A DNA stretch of 14,749 bases from an uncultured Saprospiraceae bacterium (GTDB lineage Bacteria; Bacteroidota; Bacteroidia; Chitinophagales; Saprospiraceae): positions 1-14,749 of the forward strand of contig CALGLS010000410.1 in assembly GCA_937959375.1 (NCBI GenBank). The letters are read 5' to 3'. Below, one piece after another: positions 1 to 7,142 of the stretch; position 1 is the stretch's first letter; the number at the start of each line of letters is the position of its first letter. Under the pieces are notes generated by a model. It made no database searches. It worked only from the letters and a program-made list of their open reading frames with translations, and was not told where the DNA came from. The position numbers were made by a program, and so were the translations under genes.

Positions 1-1085
1 GCATTAGGAAGTATACCTAGGAAAGCAACCGGAATGGCAAAACATACAATTAAGGCATAAGCCTGTACTTCATTTCCGAAAGGTAAACGACCTAGAAACC
101 AAGTCATCAAAAAAACGGCAGCCATGAATAAAAAGGAGCCAGAGACAAAACGTTTTTTACCAAATTTTTTCGCAAGAATATTTACTACGGGATAAAAAAG
201 AAAGGAAAGTACAACCATTAGCGGAAGCAAAACTCCCATCATACTTTTGTCCAATTGTAACAAGACAGTAATGTAATAGAGCAAACCAGTAAGCACAATT
301 GTAATGCCCATGAAGTAACTAAAATCAGCTGCTACATAATAGCGGAAATGTTTATTTTGAAAAGTATGGCGAATCGCCGATTTCATATCATTAGAAGAAC
401 TAGTCCCCTTCGAGTATTCTTTTTCATTCAAAGTCCAAACGGGAACTAGCATAAATATTCCGGCAAGGATGCCAATACCAACAACACCATATTGTATCGT
501 ACTGACCGTGCCGCTTGCACCCATTGCATCTGCCAGTAATTGCCCAATAGCTGGAACCTGAGAAGCGAGAATAATACCAAGCGCATAAGTAATCGAAATC
601 CAAGTCGATAAATTTAAACGTGTTTTTGAGTCATGACCAAATTCAGGAAGTAAGGCAAAATAAGGCGTTACATAAAAGGTAAGACTCACATAAAAGATAG
701 CTTGCATGACGAATAACCAAAGGATGTTCCAAACACTAACTGTTGACACAATTGGAAAGAAAAGCAAAATGCAAAAGAGTACTGAAGGAATGGCAGACCA
801 TTTCATAAAGGGGAGTCGTCGACCTTTCGGACTGTCAAAGCGATCACTCCAATTTGCAATTAGTGGATCGGTAACCGCATCGAGCAATCGACCTGATGCT
901 GCAATTAAGGTTAGTACATTTAGTACTGCAAGAAAAACAACTTGTGTGATGAAAAATGGGATTCCTGCATCTTCTGGTGGGATGTAAAAAAAGACGAGTT
1001 GTAGGTTGATGATGTTGATCAGAGTGGACCAACCGAGTTGACCTACCGCGTACAGCAGCTGTTTTTTTAGTGGAATTTGTTTCAT
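1..1085 (-). CDS. GPH/MelB-type MFS sugar:cation symporter, C-terminal part outside window
   Basis: The frame read leftwards from the ATG at 1085 stays open for at least 361 codons and runs off the window, so the 3' end is missing. It is a very hydrophobic polytopic membrane protein. Residues 65-82 hold GRLLDAVTDPLIANWSDR, the helix-2/loop 2-3 signature of the glycoside-pentoside-hexuronide (GPH) family. D69 and D73 match the DxxxD pair that binds the coupling cation in MelB, and PKGRRLPF follows at 86-93. The visible end contains a GILPNA motif also typical of GPH members. The protein should sit in the inner membrane and import an oligosaccharide or glycoside by cation symport; family and mechanism are known biology, the substrate is inferred. 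The co-directional GH36 alpha-galactosidase upstream suggests melibiose- or raffinose-type substrates. The start is supported by the N-terminal MKQIPLKKQLLYAVGQLGWS, typical for the family. No Shine-Dalgarno is evident. Confidence 0.88.
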   Translation of the reverse strand, partial: MKQIPLKKQLLYAVGQLGWSTLINIINLQLVFFYIPPEDAGIPFFITQVVFLAVLNVLTLIAASGRLLDAVTDPLIANWSDRFDSPKGRRLPFMKWSAIPSVLFCILLFFPIVSTVSVWNILWLFVMQAIFYVSLTFYVTPYFALLPEFGHDSKTRLNLSTWISITYALGIILASQVPAIGQLLADAMGASGTVSTIQYGVVGIGILAGIFMLVPVWTLNEKEYSKGTSSSNDMKSAIRHTFQNKHFRYYVAADFSYFMGITIVLTGLLYYITVLLQLDKSMMGVLLPLMVVLSFLFYPVVNILAKKFGKKRFVSGSFLFMAAVFLMTWFLGRLPFGNEVQAYALIVCFAIPVAFLGILPN

Positions 1086-1678
1086 CTTGAATGTTTATCG
1101 TTTCGTTTTCTTTTGTGTGCCAAAAACTTGCTCTGCACTATTTAAACCGATCGTGATCGCTGAATACGTTTAGTGTTCGGACTCTGGATTTTAGTCCGGT
1201 ATGTATTTTAATTGTTCAATATCCGGACTGAAGTCCGGGATCCGGTTCGTCTTTATTTGCTCTGCACTATTTAAACCGATCGTGATCGCTGAATACGTTC
1301 GGTGTTCGGACCTCGGACTTTCGTCCGGTTTGTATTTCAATTGTTCAATATCCGGACTGAAGTTCGGGGTCCGGTTCATCTTTATTTGCTTTGTACTAGT
1401 TAAACCGATTGCGATCGCTGAATACGTTCGGTGTTCGGACTCTGGATTTTAGTCCGGTATGTATTTTAATTGTTCAATATCCGGACTGAAGTTCGGGGTC
1501 CGGTTCATCTTTATTTGCTTTGTGCTAGTTAAACCGATCGTGATCGCTGAATACGTTTAGTGTTCGGACTCTGGATTTTAGTCCGGTATGTATTTTAATT
1601 GTTTTTTATCCGGACTGAAGTTCGGGATCCGGCTCGTCTTTATTTACTATACACTTAACCGTTAGACTTTTTCAAAAC
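1086..1678. other. 593-bp non-coding gap between symporter and alpha-galactosidase genes
   Basis: This gap is filled mainly by the 129-bp tandem array (1131-1646). The remaining 45 bases at 1086-1130, directly upstream of the symporter start, show no recognisable -33/-7 promoter. The 32 bases at 1647-1678 abut the alpha-galactosidase stop codon and look like a decayed fifth repeat start. Reading frames across the array are broken by an in-frame stop in three of the four copies on both strands, so I do not call a gene here. Confidence 0.7.
1131..1646. repeat. Array of four exact-length 129-bp tandem repeats with internal hairpins
   Basis: Four head-to-tail copies start at 1131, 1260, 1389 and 1518; each is exactly 129 bases with no indels. 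Pairs I compared differ at about 10-12 positions (roughly 91-92% identity). A degenerate partial fifth start follows at 1647 (ctatacac against ctctgcac). Each unit contains two inverted repeats: a 5-6 bp stem cggact/agtccg with a 9-base loop, and about 30 bases later a tight ccggact-ga-agtccgg hairpin. In copies 2-4 the second arm of the latter is agttcgg, which keeps pairing as a G-U wobble only if the plus strand is transcribed. Variants are mosaic: copies 1 and 4 share tttagt and gggatccgg, copies 2 and 3 share ttcggt and ggggtccgg, while copies 1, 3 and 4 share the middle segment against copy 2. No transposase, direct target duplication or CRISPR-like spacer structure is visible. Function unknown. 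Confidence 0.93.
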
Positions 1679-3682
1679 TCACTCCATATCTCCAACATAC
1701 CGAACCACTCGCGTCCCATTCCAATCTTCACTATTAATTACCTGCCCATTCACCACATAACTTTCATGCTCAGCAGGCACTTGAAAAATAAGCTCGCTTT
1801 CTTTCACCCGTACATCTTTATGCCATTTGAAGTTTATTTCACCAGGGGTAGTTTTTAATTTTTTGATGGCCATGCCTGGGAAAATATGTGCAGAAGAATA
1901 GAGTAGTTGAGGAACCGCTTTTTTCGTTTTTAATAAAATTTGCGTTTCAAATGGCGCAAGGTTGATCTCATGCTCTTGAGCACCTGATGCATTGGTCCAA
2001 GTGCCTTCGGGAAGTGAAATGCTATGTGGCGTGTCATGTAGATTGAACGCTAGAAGATAATGAAATTTCCTATTTTTTAAAACGACCCAGCCATGGTCTT
2101 TCGTGGCCTGCATGTCAATCACTTTTTTTGTTCGTACTGGAAATTGTTTGAGATACAACTCCATTTTTGAATCATTGTATTTTGCAATATTGTCAGAAAT
2201 AAACAATAAACTTCCGAGTGCTTGATTGATAAAGTACAATGATTTTTGTTGCTCAAGATTTAGTGACTGGTTGTTGTCACGAAGAATAAAAACATCAGGG
2301 TCATTGACAAAGGCTTTGTGGTTGAGAAGCGCTCGATTGATGGTGCTGCGTAGCGCATTGAGTGTAGAGACTCGTTCGCGATAGCGGATACCAGTTGAAA
2401 GGCTTACATCTTCCCACTTTAATGCAACGTCACTGCTGATTCTACAGTAAGCAACTTTCCCAAATGCAGAAGCAAGTGGAACACCGCAGGCAAGTATTTT
2501 TTTATTGCCAACTATATTTTGCAACCAACGCATTGCATCATGCATTTCTTCTCCTTTGGTTCGACCATCTAGACCTAGGGTCAGCGCATATAGGAAATCC
2601 AATTTAAGCATATCAAAGTTCCATTCGCTGAGAACGGTGTTGAATACTTTTTCCAAATATATTTTGACCATAGGGTTGCGCCATTCCAATACATAAAATT
2701 GTCCACTCCAATCAAGTGAATAACCTGCTACTACTTTTTTACCAGCGGCATTGGTCCGAATCCATTCTGGACGTTCTTTAAATATGGAAGAATCTTTTTC
2801 GCAAATAAAAGGAGCTAGCCAAAGTCCTGAGGCATAACCTTCTTTTTTTATGGCAGTAGCAATGGCACCCATCCCGTTTGGAAACTTTTCATTTGGTAGC
2901 CAATCGCCAACAGATTTTTGCCAACCATCATCTATTTGAAAGGTGTTGATTGGAATTTTGCGTGTTGCAAAAGCTTGTAAATTATCTAAAATGATGGACT
3001 CATCAATTTTTGTGTAGTAGTTATACCAACTGGTCCATCCTGTAATGTTATTTGTTTCGAGTGCTTCAATACCTTGCAAAGAAAAATATTCATCGTAGAG
3101 TTGGTTCAGGTCTTTTCCTTTTAGGTAAACCAAATTAATATAAGTCTCGTCTTCGTTGTCAGGACAAACTTCTTTGCGCAATACCAATTGGTTTTTATCA
3201 CCACGATGTATAAAAATACTAAAGCCGTTTTCTTCATTTAGAGAAGCGATGAGGTGATATTCATCTTCGATTTTCACGCAAGTGAAATGGTAACTATGTA
3301 AGGCTGATTGTTGATAATGCAAACTATCGTAATCGCCATAGTTGTTCATTTTGAAGTGACTCCAAACTGGTTTTAAAATGGAACGAAGTTTAGGGATTTT
3401 GTCAAAAGGAGAAAACCATTTACTTTCAGTCCAAGTCTGGAAACCATTGCAAAAAACGTTTTGCTGATTGTTGTATGTAAAATCAAAATGCAGCTCAAGA
3501 TAGCCGTAGGGGAGTGGAGGTGCTTGTTCGTTTAGTTGTAGGTCTAGTTTACTAATTGCAGCATCCGTTGTTGATTCAATATCGAACCCAGCAGAAGCAA
3601 ATGTTTCTGAGTTGTCAGATTCAAGTTGCCAAGTTGATTTTCCAGAGAGGCTTAATAATTTTATTTTTTTTAGGTCAAACAT
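1679..3682 (-). CDS. GH36-family alpha-galactosidase, cytoplasmic
   Basis: A 667-residue glycoside hydrolase that should release terminal alpha-linked galactose from oligosaccharides such as melibiose or raffinose by a retaining mechanism. An N-terminal beta-rich domain (about 1-205) precedes the (beta/alpha)8 catalytic barrel. Barrel motifs are GWTSWY at 215-220, FQIDDGWQ at 248-255, GLWLAPF at 286-292, KLDF at 360-363 with D362 as probable nucleophile, and CRISSDV at 413-419 with D418 as probable acid/base. A small C-terminal beta domain follows from about 530. The length suits bacterial GH36. There is no signal peptide, so the enzyme is probably cytoplasmic and acts on sugar brought in by the downstream GPH symporter, whose gene lies beyond the repeat array. 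Family and catalytic residues follow from clear motif matches; exact substrate is inferred. Some GH36 members act on other alpha-galactosyl compounds, which the sequence alone cannot exclude. Confidence 0.9.
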   Translation of the reverse strand: MFDLKKIKLLSLSGKSTWQLESDNSETFASAGFDIESTTDAAISKLDLQLNEQAPPLPYGYLELHFDFTYNNQQNVFCNGFQTWTESKWFSPFDKIPKLRSILKPVWSHFKMNNYGDYDSLHYQQSALHSYHFTCVKIEDEYHLIASLNEENGFSIFIHRGDKNQLVLRKEVCPDNEDETYINLVYLKGKDLNQLYDEYFSLQGIEALETNNITGWTSWYNYYTKIDESIILDNLQAFATRKIPINTFQIDDGWQKSVGDWLPNEKFPNGMGAIATAIKKEGYASGLWLAPFICEKDSSIFKERPEWIRTNAAGKKVVAGYSLDWSGQFYVLEWRNPMVKIYLEKVFNTVLSEWNFDMLKLDFLYALTLGLDGRTKGEEMHDAMRWLQNIVGNKKILACGVPLASAFGKVAYCRISSDVALKWEDVSLSTGIRYRERVSTLNALRSTINRALLNHKAFVNDPDVFILRDNNQSLNLEQQKSLYFINQALGSLLFISDNIAKYNDSKMELYLKQFPVRTKKVIDMQATKDHGWVVLKNRKFHYLLAFNLHDTPHSISLPEGTWTNASGAQEHEINLAPFETQILLKTKKAVPQLLYSSAHIFPGMAIKKLKTTPGEINFKWHKDVRVKESELIFQVPAEHESYVVNGQVINSEDWNGTRVVRYVGDME

Positions 3683-3780
3683 GATTTGCTAAACGAGTTC
3701 TGTTTTATTAGACTTTATTCTAAACTAATTTGTATGTCCTCAAATGATCTTTTTCAGCAGTACTTTAGCTTTTTAATCGC

Positions 3781-3792
3781 CCATAGCTATGG
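3781..3792. promoter_or_regulatory. 12-bp perfect palindrome upstream of alpha-galactosidase, possible operator
   Basis: The sequence ccatagctatgg equals its own reverse complement. It lies in the 166-bp gap between the moaE stop and the alpha-galactosidase start, about 100 bases upstream of the latter. A dyad in this position could be a repressor or activator site for the galactoside genes. No regulator gene is adjacent and no exact TAnnTTTG element was found in the gap, so the role is a guess. Confidence 0.3.
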
Positions 3793-3848
3793 CTATGCTC
3801 TCTATTTGATCCCTATACAAAATAGCTCAGAAAAAAGTCTATTGTGGA

Positions 3849-4265
3849 CTAGGGATGTGCTGCTACCCAAATTTCACCATCTTCGAAAATTTCTTTTTTC
3901 CAAATTGGGACTGTTTCTTTCAAGGTGTCAATCATAAATTCGCAAGCTTCAAAAGCTGCTTTCCGATGAGGAGTAGAAACGGCGATAACAACAGCCACTT
4001 CTCCAATCGCCAATACGCCAACTCTGTGATGAATAGATACAGCTAGCGTTGACCATTTTTTCTGAGCAATTTCTGCAATCTTAGTCATCTCTTTGATGGC
4101 CATAGGTTCGTAGGATTCGAACTCGAGGCGAATGACTTTTTTACCTTTTGTAAATTCGCGAACCGTTCCTACAAAAATAGTATTACCGCCCGCGTTAGGA
4201 TGACTTGTAAAGTCAATACAAGCTTGAGTGTCAAGTGGGCTGTCGTGAATTTGTATATCGAGCAT
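3849..4265 (-). CDS. moaE: Molybdopterin synthase catalytic subunit MoaE
   Basis: The 138-residue protein forms the large subunit of molybdopterin synthase, which with thiocarboxylated MoaD converts cyclic pyranopterin monophosphate to molybdopterin in the cytoplasm. Family motifs are clear: GTVR at 33-36, LEFESYEPMA at 47-56, HRVG at 80-83, and PHRKAAFEAC at 99-108. K116 in DTLKE and K123 in IWKKE correspond to the two active-site lysines known from E. coli MoaE (K119 and K126). The end EDGEIWV matches the usual C-terminal region, and the length is close to family norm. It lies downstream of moaD on the same strand, but the spacing is 105 bp rather than the usual overlap, and that spacer holds a strong inverted repeat. 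Confidence 0.95.
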   Translation of the reverse strand: MLDIQIHDSPLDTQACIDFTSHPNAGGNTIFVGTVREFTKGKKVIRLEFESYEPMAIKEMTKIAEIAQKKWSTLAVSIHHRVGVLAIGEVAVVIAVSTPHRKAAFEACEFMIDTLKETVPIWKKEIFEDGEIWVAAHP

Positions 4266-4280
4266 GATGCATTTATAAAG

Positions 4281-4366
4281 TGTAAAACAATAAAGTCTAA
4301 AATGTAAAAGTTATCCGCGACTGAGTTTACTTTTACATTTTTAATTGTTCATTCTGCGGTTTTACA
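4281..4366. repeat. Nested inverted repeats in the moaD-moaE spacer
   Basis: A perfect 13-bp inverted repeat has arms AAAATGTAAAAGT (4299-4311) and ACTTTTACATTTT (4329-4341) around a 17-base loop. A second, outer pair TGTAAAAC (4281-4288) and GTTTTACA (4359-4366) encloses it. Together they occupy most of the 105-bp spacer between moaD and moaE, both read leftwards. In RNA this would form a long AT-rich hairpin that could be an attenuator, a processing site or a weak terminator; in DNA it could be a protein-binding dyad. I see no match to the known Moco riboswitch architecture, which is larger and GC-richer. Confidence 0.75.
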
Positions 4367-4370
4367 TTTC

Positions 4371-4613
4371 TTAGCCTCCACTCACCGGAGGAATAATCAC
4401 CACCTCATCTTTGGCAGTCAAGGCAAAAACATCTTCTTGATATTCCTCATTAACTGCAAGGGAAAGGCTTCGTAATTTCTGAAAATCGGGATATTTCTGG
4501 CAAAGCCATTCTTTGAGCTCGCCTATATTGTTGACTGCCTCAACTTGGATTTCAACCTGATGCTTCCCAATGATGTCTTTTGCAATGCCGTAGGCAACAA
4601 GCTTAATTGTCAT
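4371..4613 (-). CDS. moaD: Molybdopterin synthase sulfur-carrier subunit MoaD
   Basis: This 80-residue protein has the ubiquitin-like (beta-grasp) MoaD pattern: a first strand IKLVAYGIAKDIIG, a helix around GELKEWLCQKYP (residues 31-42), the SLAVNEEY strand, and DEVVIIPPVSGG at the end. The C-terminal Gly-Gly is the residue pair adenylated and thiocarboxylated for sulfur delivery to MoaE. Length is the family norm of about 80. It is the first gene of a leftward moaD-moaE pair and is divergent from moaA, 126 bp away, so the intervening region should contain promoters for both directions. No exact Bacteroidota -7 element was found there. Confidence 0.95.
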   Translation of the reverse strand: MTIKLVAYGIAKDIIGKHQVEIQVEAVNNIGELKEWLCQKYPDFQKLRSLSLAVNEEYQEDVFALTAKDEVVIIPPVSGG

Positions 4614-4739
4614 TTTATTTGATAACGTTAAACAATTAAATGAGTTTAAAAAAACAATATAGTAAATTTATCTTGCCATTTTTGATTCTTTAGTTCTCAA
4701 AATTTCGTAAACTTATACCTCAGATAGAATAACAAAGAT

Positions 4740-5729
4740 ATGTTGTACGACAATCACGGTAGAAAAATCAATTATCTCAGGTTAGCGGTCACCGATCGCT
4801 GCAATCTGCGCTGTTTCTATTGTATGCCTGAAAAGGGGATTGATTTTGTGAAACGACAAGAATTGCTCTCTTATGAGGAGATGGAACGGGTTGTTCGAGT
4901 CTTCGCTAAAATGGGAATTAACAAGGTAAGACTGACTGGTGGAGAGCCTTTTGTTCGAAAAGGGCTGATGGATTTTTTGTGGAAACTATCTGAGATAGAA
5001 GGTTTGGATGCCTTGCATTTGACAACTAATGGTACACTGACGGCTAAGCTGGTTCCAGACCTAAAAGCTTTAGGGATTACTTCTGTGAACTTGAGTATTG
5101 ATAGTTTGGATGCCGATCGATTTAAGCAAATTACTCGACGAGATAGTTACGAACAAGTAATGGAAACCTTTCATCAATTACTTGAAAACGGCATAGAAAC
5201 AAAACTCAATACGGTGGTAATGCACGGGCAAAACATTGATGATATCATTCCAATAATTGAGTTAACAAAAGAGAAGAATATCTCGGTTCGATTCTTAGAA
5301 GAAATGCCATTTAACGGAACAGGAAAAAAAGAAGATGTTAAGTTTTGGAATCAGGCAGATATACTAAACCATATAAAAAGTCACTATTCCAATTTAGTGA
5401 AATTACAAGATCCACCACATTCTACATCCCAAAATTATCAGGTGCCAGGCTATGCCGGATCACTTGGAATTATTGCTTCTTACAGTCGTTTGTTTTGCGG
5501 AAGCTGTAATCGAATTCGACTCACACCGACTGGTACTATGAAGACTTGTCTTTACGACAATGGTGTTTTTAATATCAAAAAAATGATGCGAGCTGGAGCT
5601 ACGGATCAAGATATTTGTACAGCACTTTTAGAAGCTTTGGGGAATCGTGCTAAAGATGGTTTTGAAGCAGAAGGTCGACGTCCGCTCAATAATGATATTT
5701 CAGAATCAATGGCAACCATAGGAGGATGA
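4740..5729 (+). CDS. moaA: GTP 3',8-cyclase MoaA (radical SAM)
   Basis: MoaA makes 3',8-cyclo-GTP, the first step of molybdenum-cofactor synthesis, using two 4Fe-4S clusters. The 329-residue protein shows the radical-SAM cluster motif C21-x3-C25-x2-C28 (CNLRCFYC), GGEP at 67-70 for SAM binding, and the second cluster ligands C253, C256 and C270 (FCGSCNRIRLT...TC). The C-terminal Gly328-Gly329, important for substrate activation in the family, is present. Length and all key residues are normal. The start is supported by MLYDNHGRKINYLRLAVTDR, where the canonical MoaA N-terminus begins. The stop overlaps the moeA start as ATGA, so translation is probably coupled. moaC, which acts next with MoaA, is not in this window. 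Confidence 0.97.
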   Translation: MLYDNHGRKINYLRLAVTDRCNLRCFYCMPEKGIDFVKRQELLSYEEMERVVRVFAKMGINKVRLTGGEPFVRKGLMDFLWKLSEIEGLDALHLTTNGTLTAKLVPDLKALGITSVNLSIDSLDADRFKQITRRDSYEQVMETFHQLLENGIETKLNTVVMHGQNIDDIIPIIELTKEKNISVRFLEEMPFNGTGKKEDVKFWNQADILNHIKSHYSNLVKLQDPPHSTSQNYQVPGYAGSLGIIASYSRLFCGSCNRIRLTPTGTMKTCLYDNGVFNIKKMMRAGATDQDICTALLEALGNRAKDGFEAEGRRPLNNDISESMATIGG

Positions 5730-6931
5730 TAACAGTAGAAGAAGCACTTCAATTAATTAAAGATCAAACTACAAATTACGGAACGGAAGAGATTGAATTG
5801 AAACATTCGATTGGCCGAGTATTGCAAGAGACGATCGTTGCTGATCGAGACTTTCCTCCTTATGATCGGGTGACCATGGATGGCATTGCATTTCAATTTG
5901 ATGCCTTTGAAAATGGTCGAAAGACTTTCGAAATTGAAGGGGTGGCAGCAGCTGGCGCAGCACAGTTTACCTTATCAAATCCTGATAATTGTCTCGAAGT
6001 AATGACCGGGTCAATCATGCCTTTAGAAACAGATGTAGTCGTACGCTATGAGGATGTCAAGATTGAAGGAAATTTAGCGACGGTTTTGGTTGACAAAGTT
6101 AGAAAGCGACAAAACGTGCATGGTAAAGGAGAAGATCGAAAAGCTGGTTCTGAAGTTATTTCGAAAGGAGTAATGATTTCGCCAGCTGAGATTGGTGTTG
6201 CTGCAACAGTAGGAAAGTCAGTAATCAAGGTGGCTAAGCTACCACGAGTTTTGATAATTTCTACTGGTGACGAATTAGTGAAAGTGCACGAAACCCCTAA
6301 AGCACATCAGATTCGTCGTTCCAATGTTTTCTTATTGCAAACCACTTTTCAAGAATATAAAATAGATGCAGATACTGCGCATCTTAATGATGACCTAGAA
6401 AATATAAAAGTATCCTTGGCTTTGTATCTTCAGAACTACGATGTAATTGTCATGAGTGGCGGAGTATCAAAAGGTAAATTTGACTTTTTGCCAGAAGCCT
6501 TGAATGATCTTAGTGTTGCAAAACATTTTCATAAGTTGAAGCAACGACCGGGTAAACCCTTTTGGTTTGGAAAGCATCCAAACGGTACCTTAGTTTTTGC
6601 ACTTCCGGGTAATCCAGTGTCTTCTTTTTTGTGTACTCATCGCTATTTAATTCCTTGGTTGAAAGATAGTATTGGTTTGAAAAAAGAAACAGTCATGAAT
6701 GCTGTACTTGCAGCTCCAATTCATTTCAAACCAGATCTCACTTATTTTGCTCAGGTGAAATTAAGCTCTGATGTTGATGGTAAATTATTGGCGTATCCGA
6801 TAGAAGGCAATGGCTCTGGTGACTTTGCTAATTTGGTTGATGCGGATGCGTTTATAGAAATACCGAGAGGGAAGGATGTTTTTGAGGTGGGTGAGGTTTA
6901 TCGGGTGTTTTTGTATCGAGGGTTAGGTTAG
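5726..6931 (+). CDS. moeA: Molybdopterin molybdenumtransferase MoeA
   Basis: MoeA inserts molybdate into adenylylated molybdopterin, giving active Moco. The 401-residue protein has the expected motif order: RDFPPYDRVTMDGIAF (41-56) with D52 in the MDG motif, MTGSIMPLETDVVVRYED (93-110), GEDRKAG (135-141), the nucleotide-binding-like STGDEL (179-184), SGGVSKGKFDF (244-254), RPGKP (274-278) and LPGNPVSS (293-300), followed by the small C-terminal beta domain. Length is typical. It overlaps moaA by four bases and is probably co-transcribed and translationally coupled with it. The GGAGG just before the ATG encodes the end of MoaA and abuts the start with no spacing, so it is unlikely to serve as a Shine-Dalgarno. 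The partner activity MogA (molybdopterin adenylyltransferase) is not seen here. Confidence 0.95.
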   Translation: MITVEEALQLIKDQTTNYGTEEIELKHSIGRVLQETIVADRDFPPYDRVTMDGIAFQFDAFENGRKTFEIEGVAAAGAAQFTLSNPDNCLEVMTGSIMPLETDVVVRYEDVKIEGNLATVLVDKVRKRQNVHGKGEDRKAGSEVISKGVMISPAEIGVAATVGKSVIKVAKLPRVLIISTGDELVKVHETPKAHQIRRSNVFLLQTTFQEYKIDADTAHLNDDLENIKVSLALYLQNYDVIVMSGGVSKGKFDFLPEALNDLSVAKHFHKLKQRPGKPFWFGKHPNGTLVFALPGNPVSSFLCTHRYLIPWLKDSIGLKKETVMNAVLAAPIHFKPDLTYFAQVKLSSDVDGKLLAYPIEGNGSGDFANLVDADAFIEIPRGKDVFEVGEVYRVFLYRGLG

Positions 6932-6941
6932 TTCAGTTTCA

Positions 6942-6985
6942 GTTTCAATGTCAGTTAAGTGAAAGTTGAAGTTACAATGTCAGTT
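6942..6985. repeat. Short direct repeat after moeA
   Basis: Two 15-base copies of GTTWCAATGTCAGTT (6942-6956 and 6971-6985) differ at one base and are 29 bases apart. They lie just past the moeA stop in the convergent gap. The surrounding bases (gttcag, tttcag, tttcaa) also show a loose six-base periodicity. No function is apparent. Confidence 0.55.
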
Positions 6986-7025
6986 TTCACTCGACTGTGG
7001 GACTTTATTTAATTGGATTGGAGAT

Positions 7026-7142
7026 TCTAATTTTGATTTCCGTCGCGCGCCCTTAGACCCTAAAGGGAAATCTGCGCGCAGTTTTACGTCAGAGGGCCAT
7101 TCTAACTTTGATTTTAACTTTAACTTTAACTCTAATTCTAAC
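7026..7142. repeat. Hexamer tract (TCTAAY/TTTGAT/TTTAAC) split by a 63-bp GC-rich hairpin
   Basis: Seven consecutive hexamers run from 7101 to 7142: TCTAAC, TTTGAT, three TTTAAC, TCTAAT and TCTAAC, the last overlapping the stop codon of the CoxG-like gene. Two further units in the same order and phase, TCTAAT and TTTGAT, lie at 7026-7037. Between them, 7038-7100 holds a quite different GC-rich segment with cgcgcgc and gcgcgc blocks and potential stems GATTTCC/GGAAATC (7035-7041 with 7066-7072) or CCCTT/AAGGG (7050-7054 with 7063-7067). It resembles an inserted or separately evolving small element, and could also terminate the convergent moeA and coxG-like transcripts. Confidence 0.55.

Noticed and set aside
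1201..1452. Open frames within the repeat array as genes
   Set aside because: They are broken by stops in the other copies, have no similarity I recognise and no start signals; treated as repeat DNA.
1131..1646. CRISPR array
   Set aside because: The repeated unit is 129 bases and continuous, with no alternation of constant repeats and unique spacers.
3836..3850. Terminator after moaE (AGTC/GACT followed by T residues on the minus strand)
   Set aside because: A four-base stem overlapping the stop codon is too weak to call.
4266..4370. Moco riboswitch between moaD and moaE
   Set aside because: The spacer is short, AT-rich and simply dyadic, lacking the multi-stem GC-richer architecture of that RNA.
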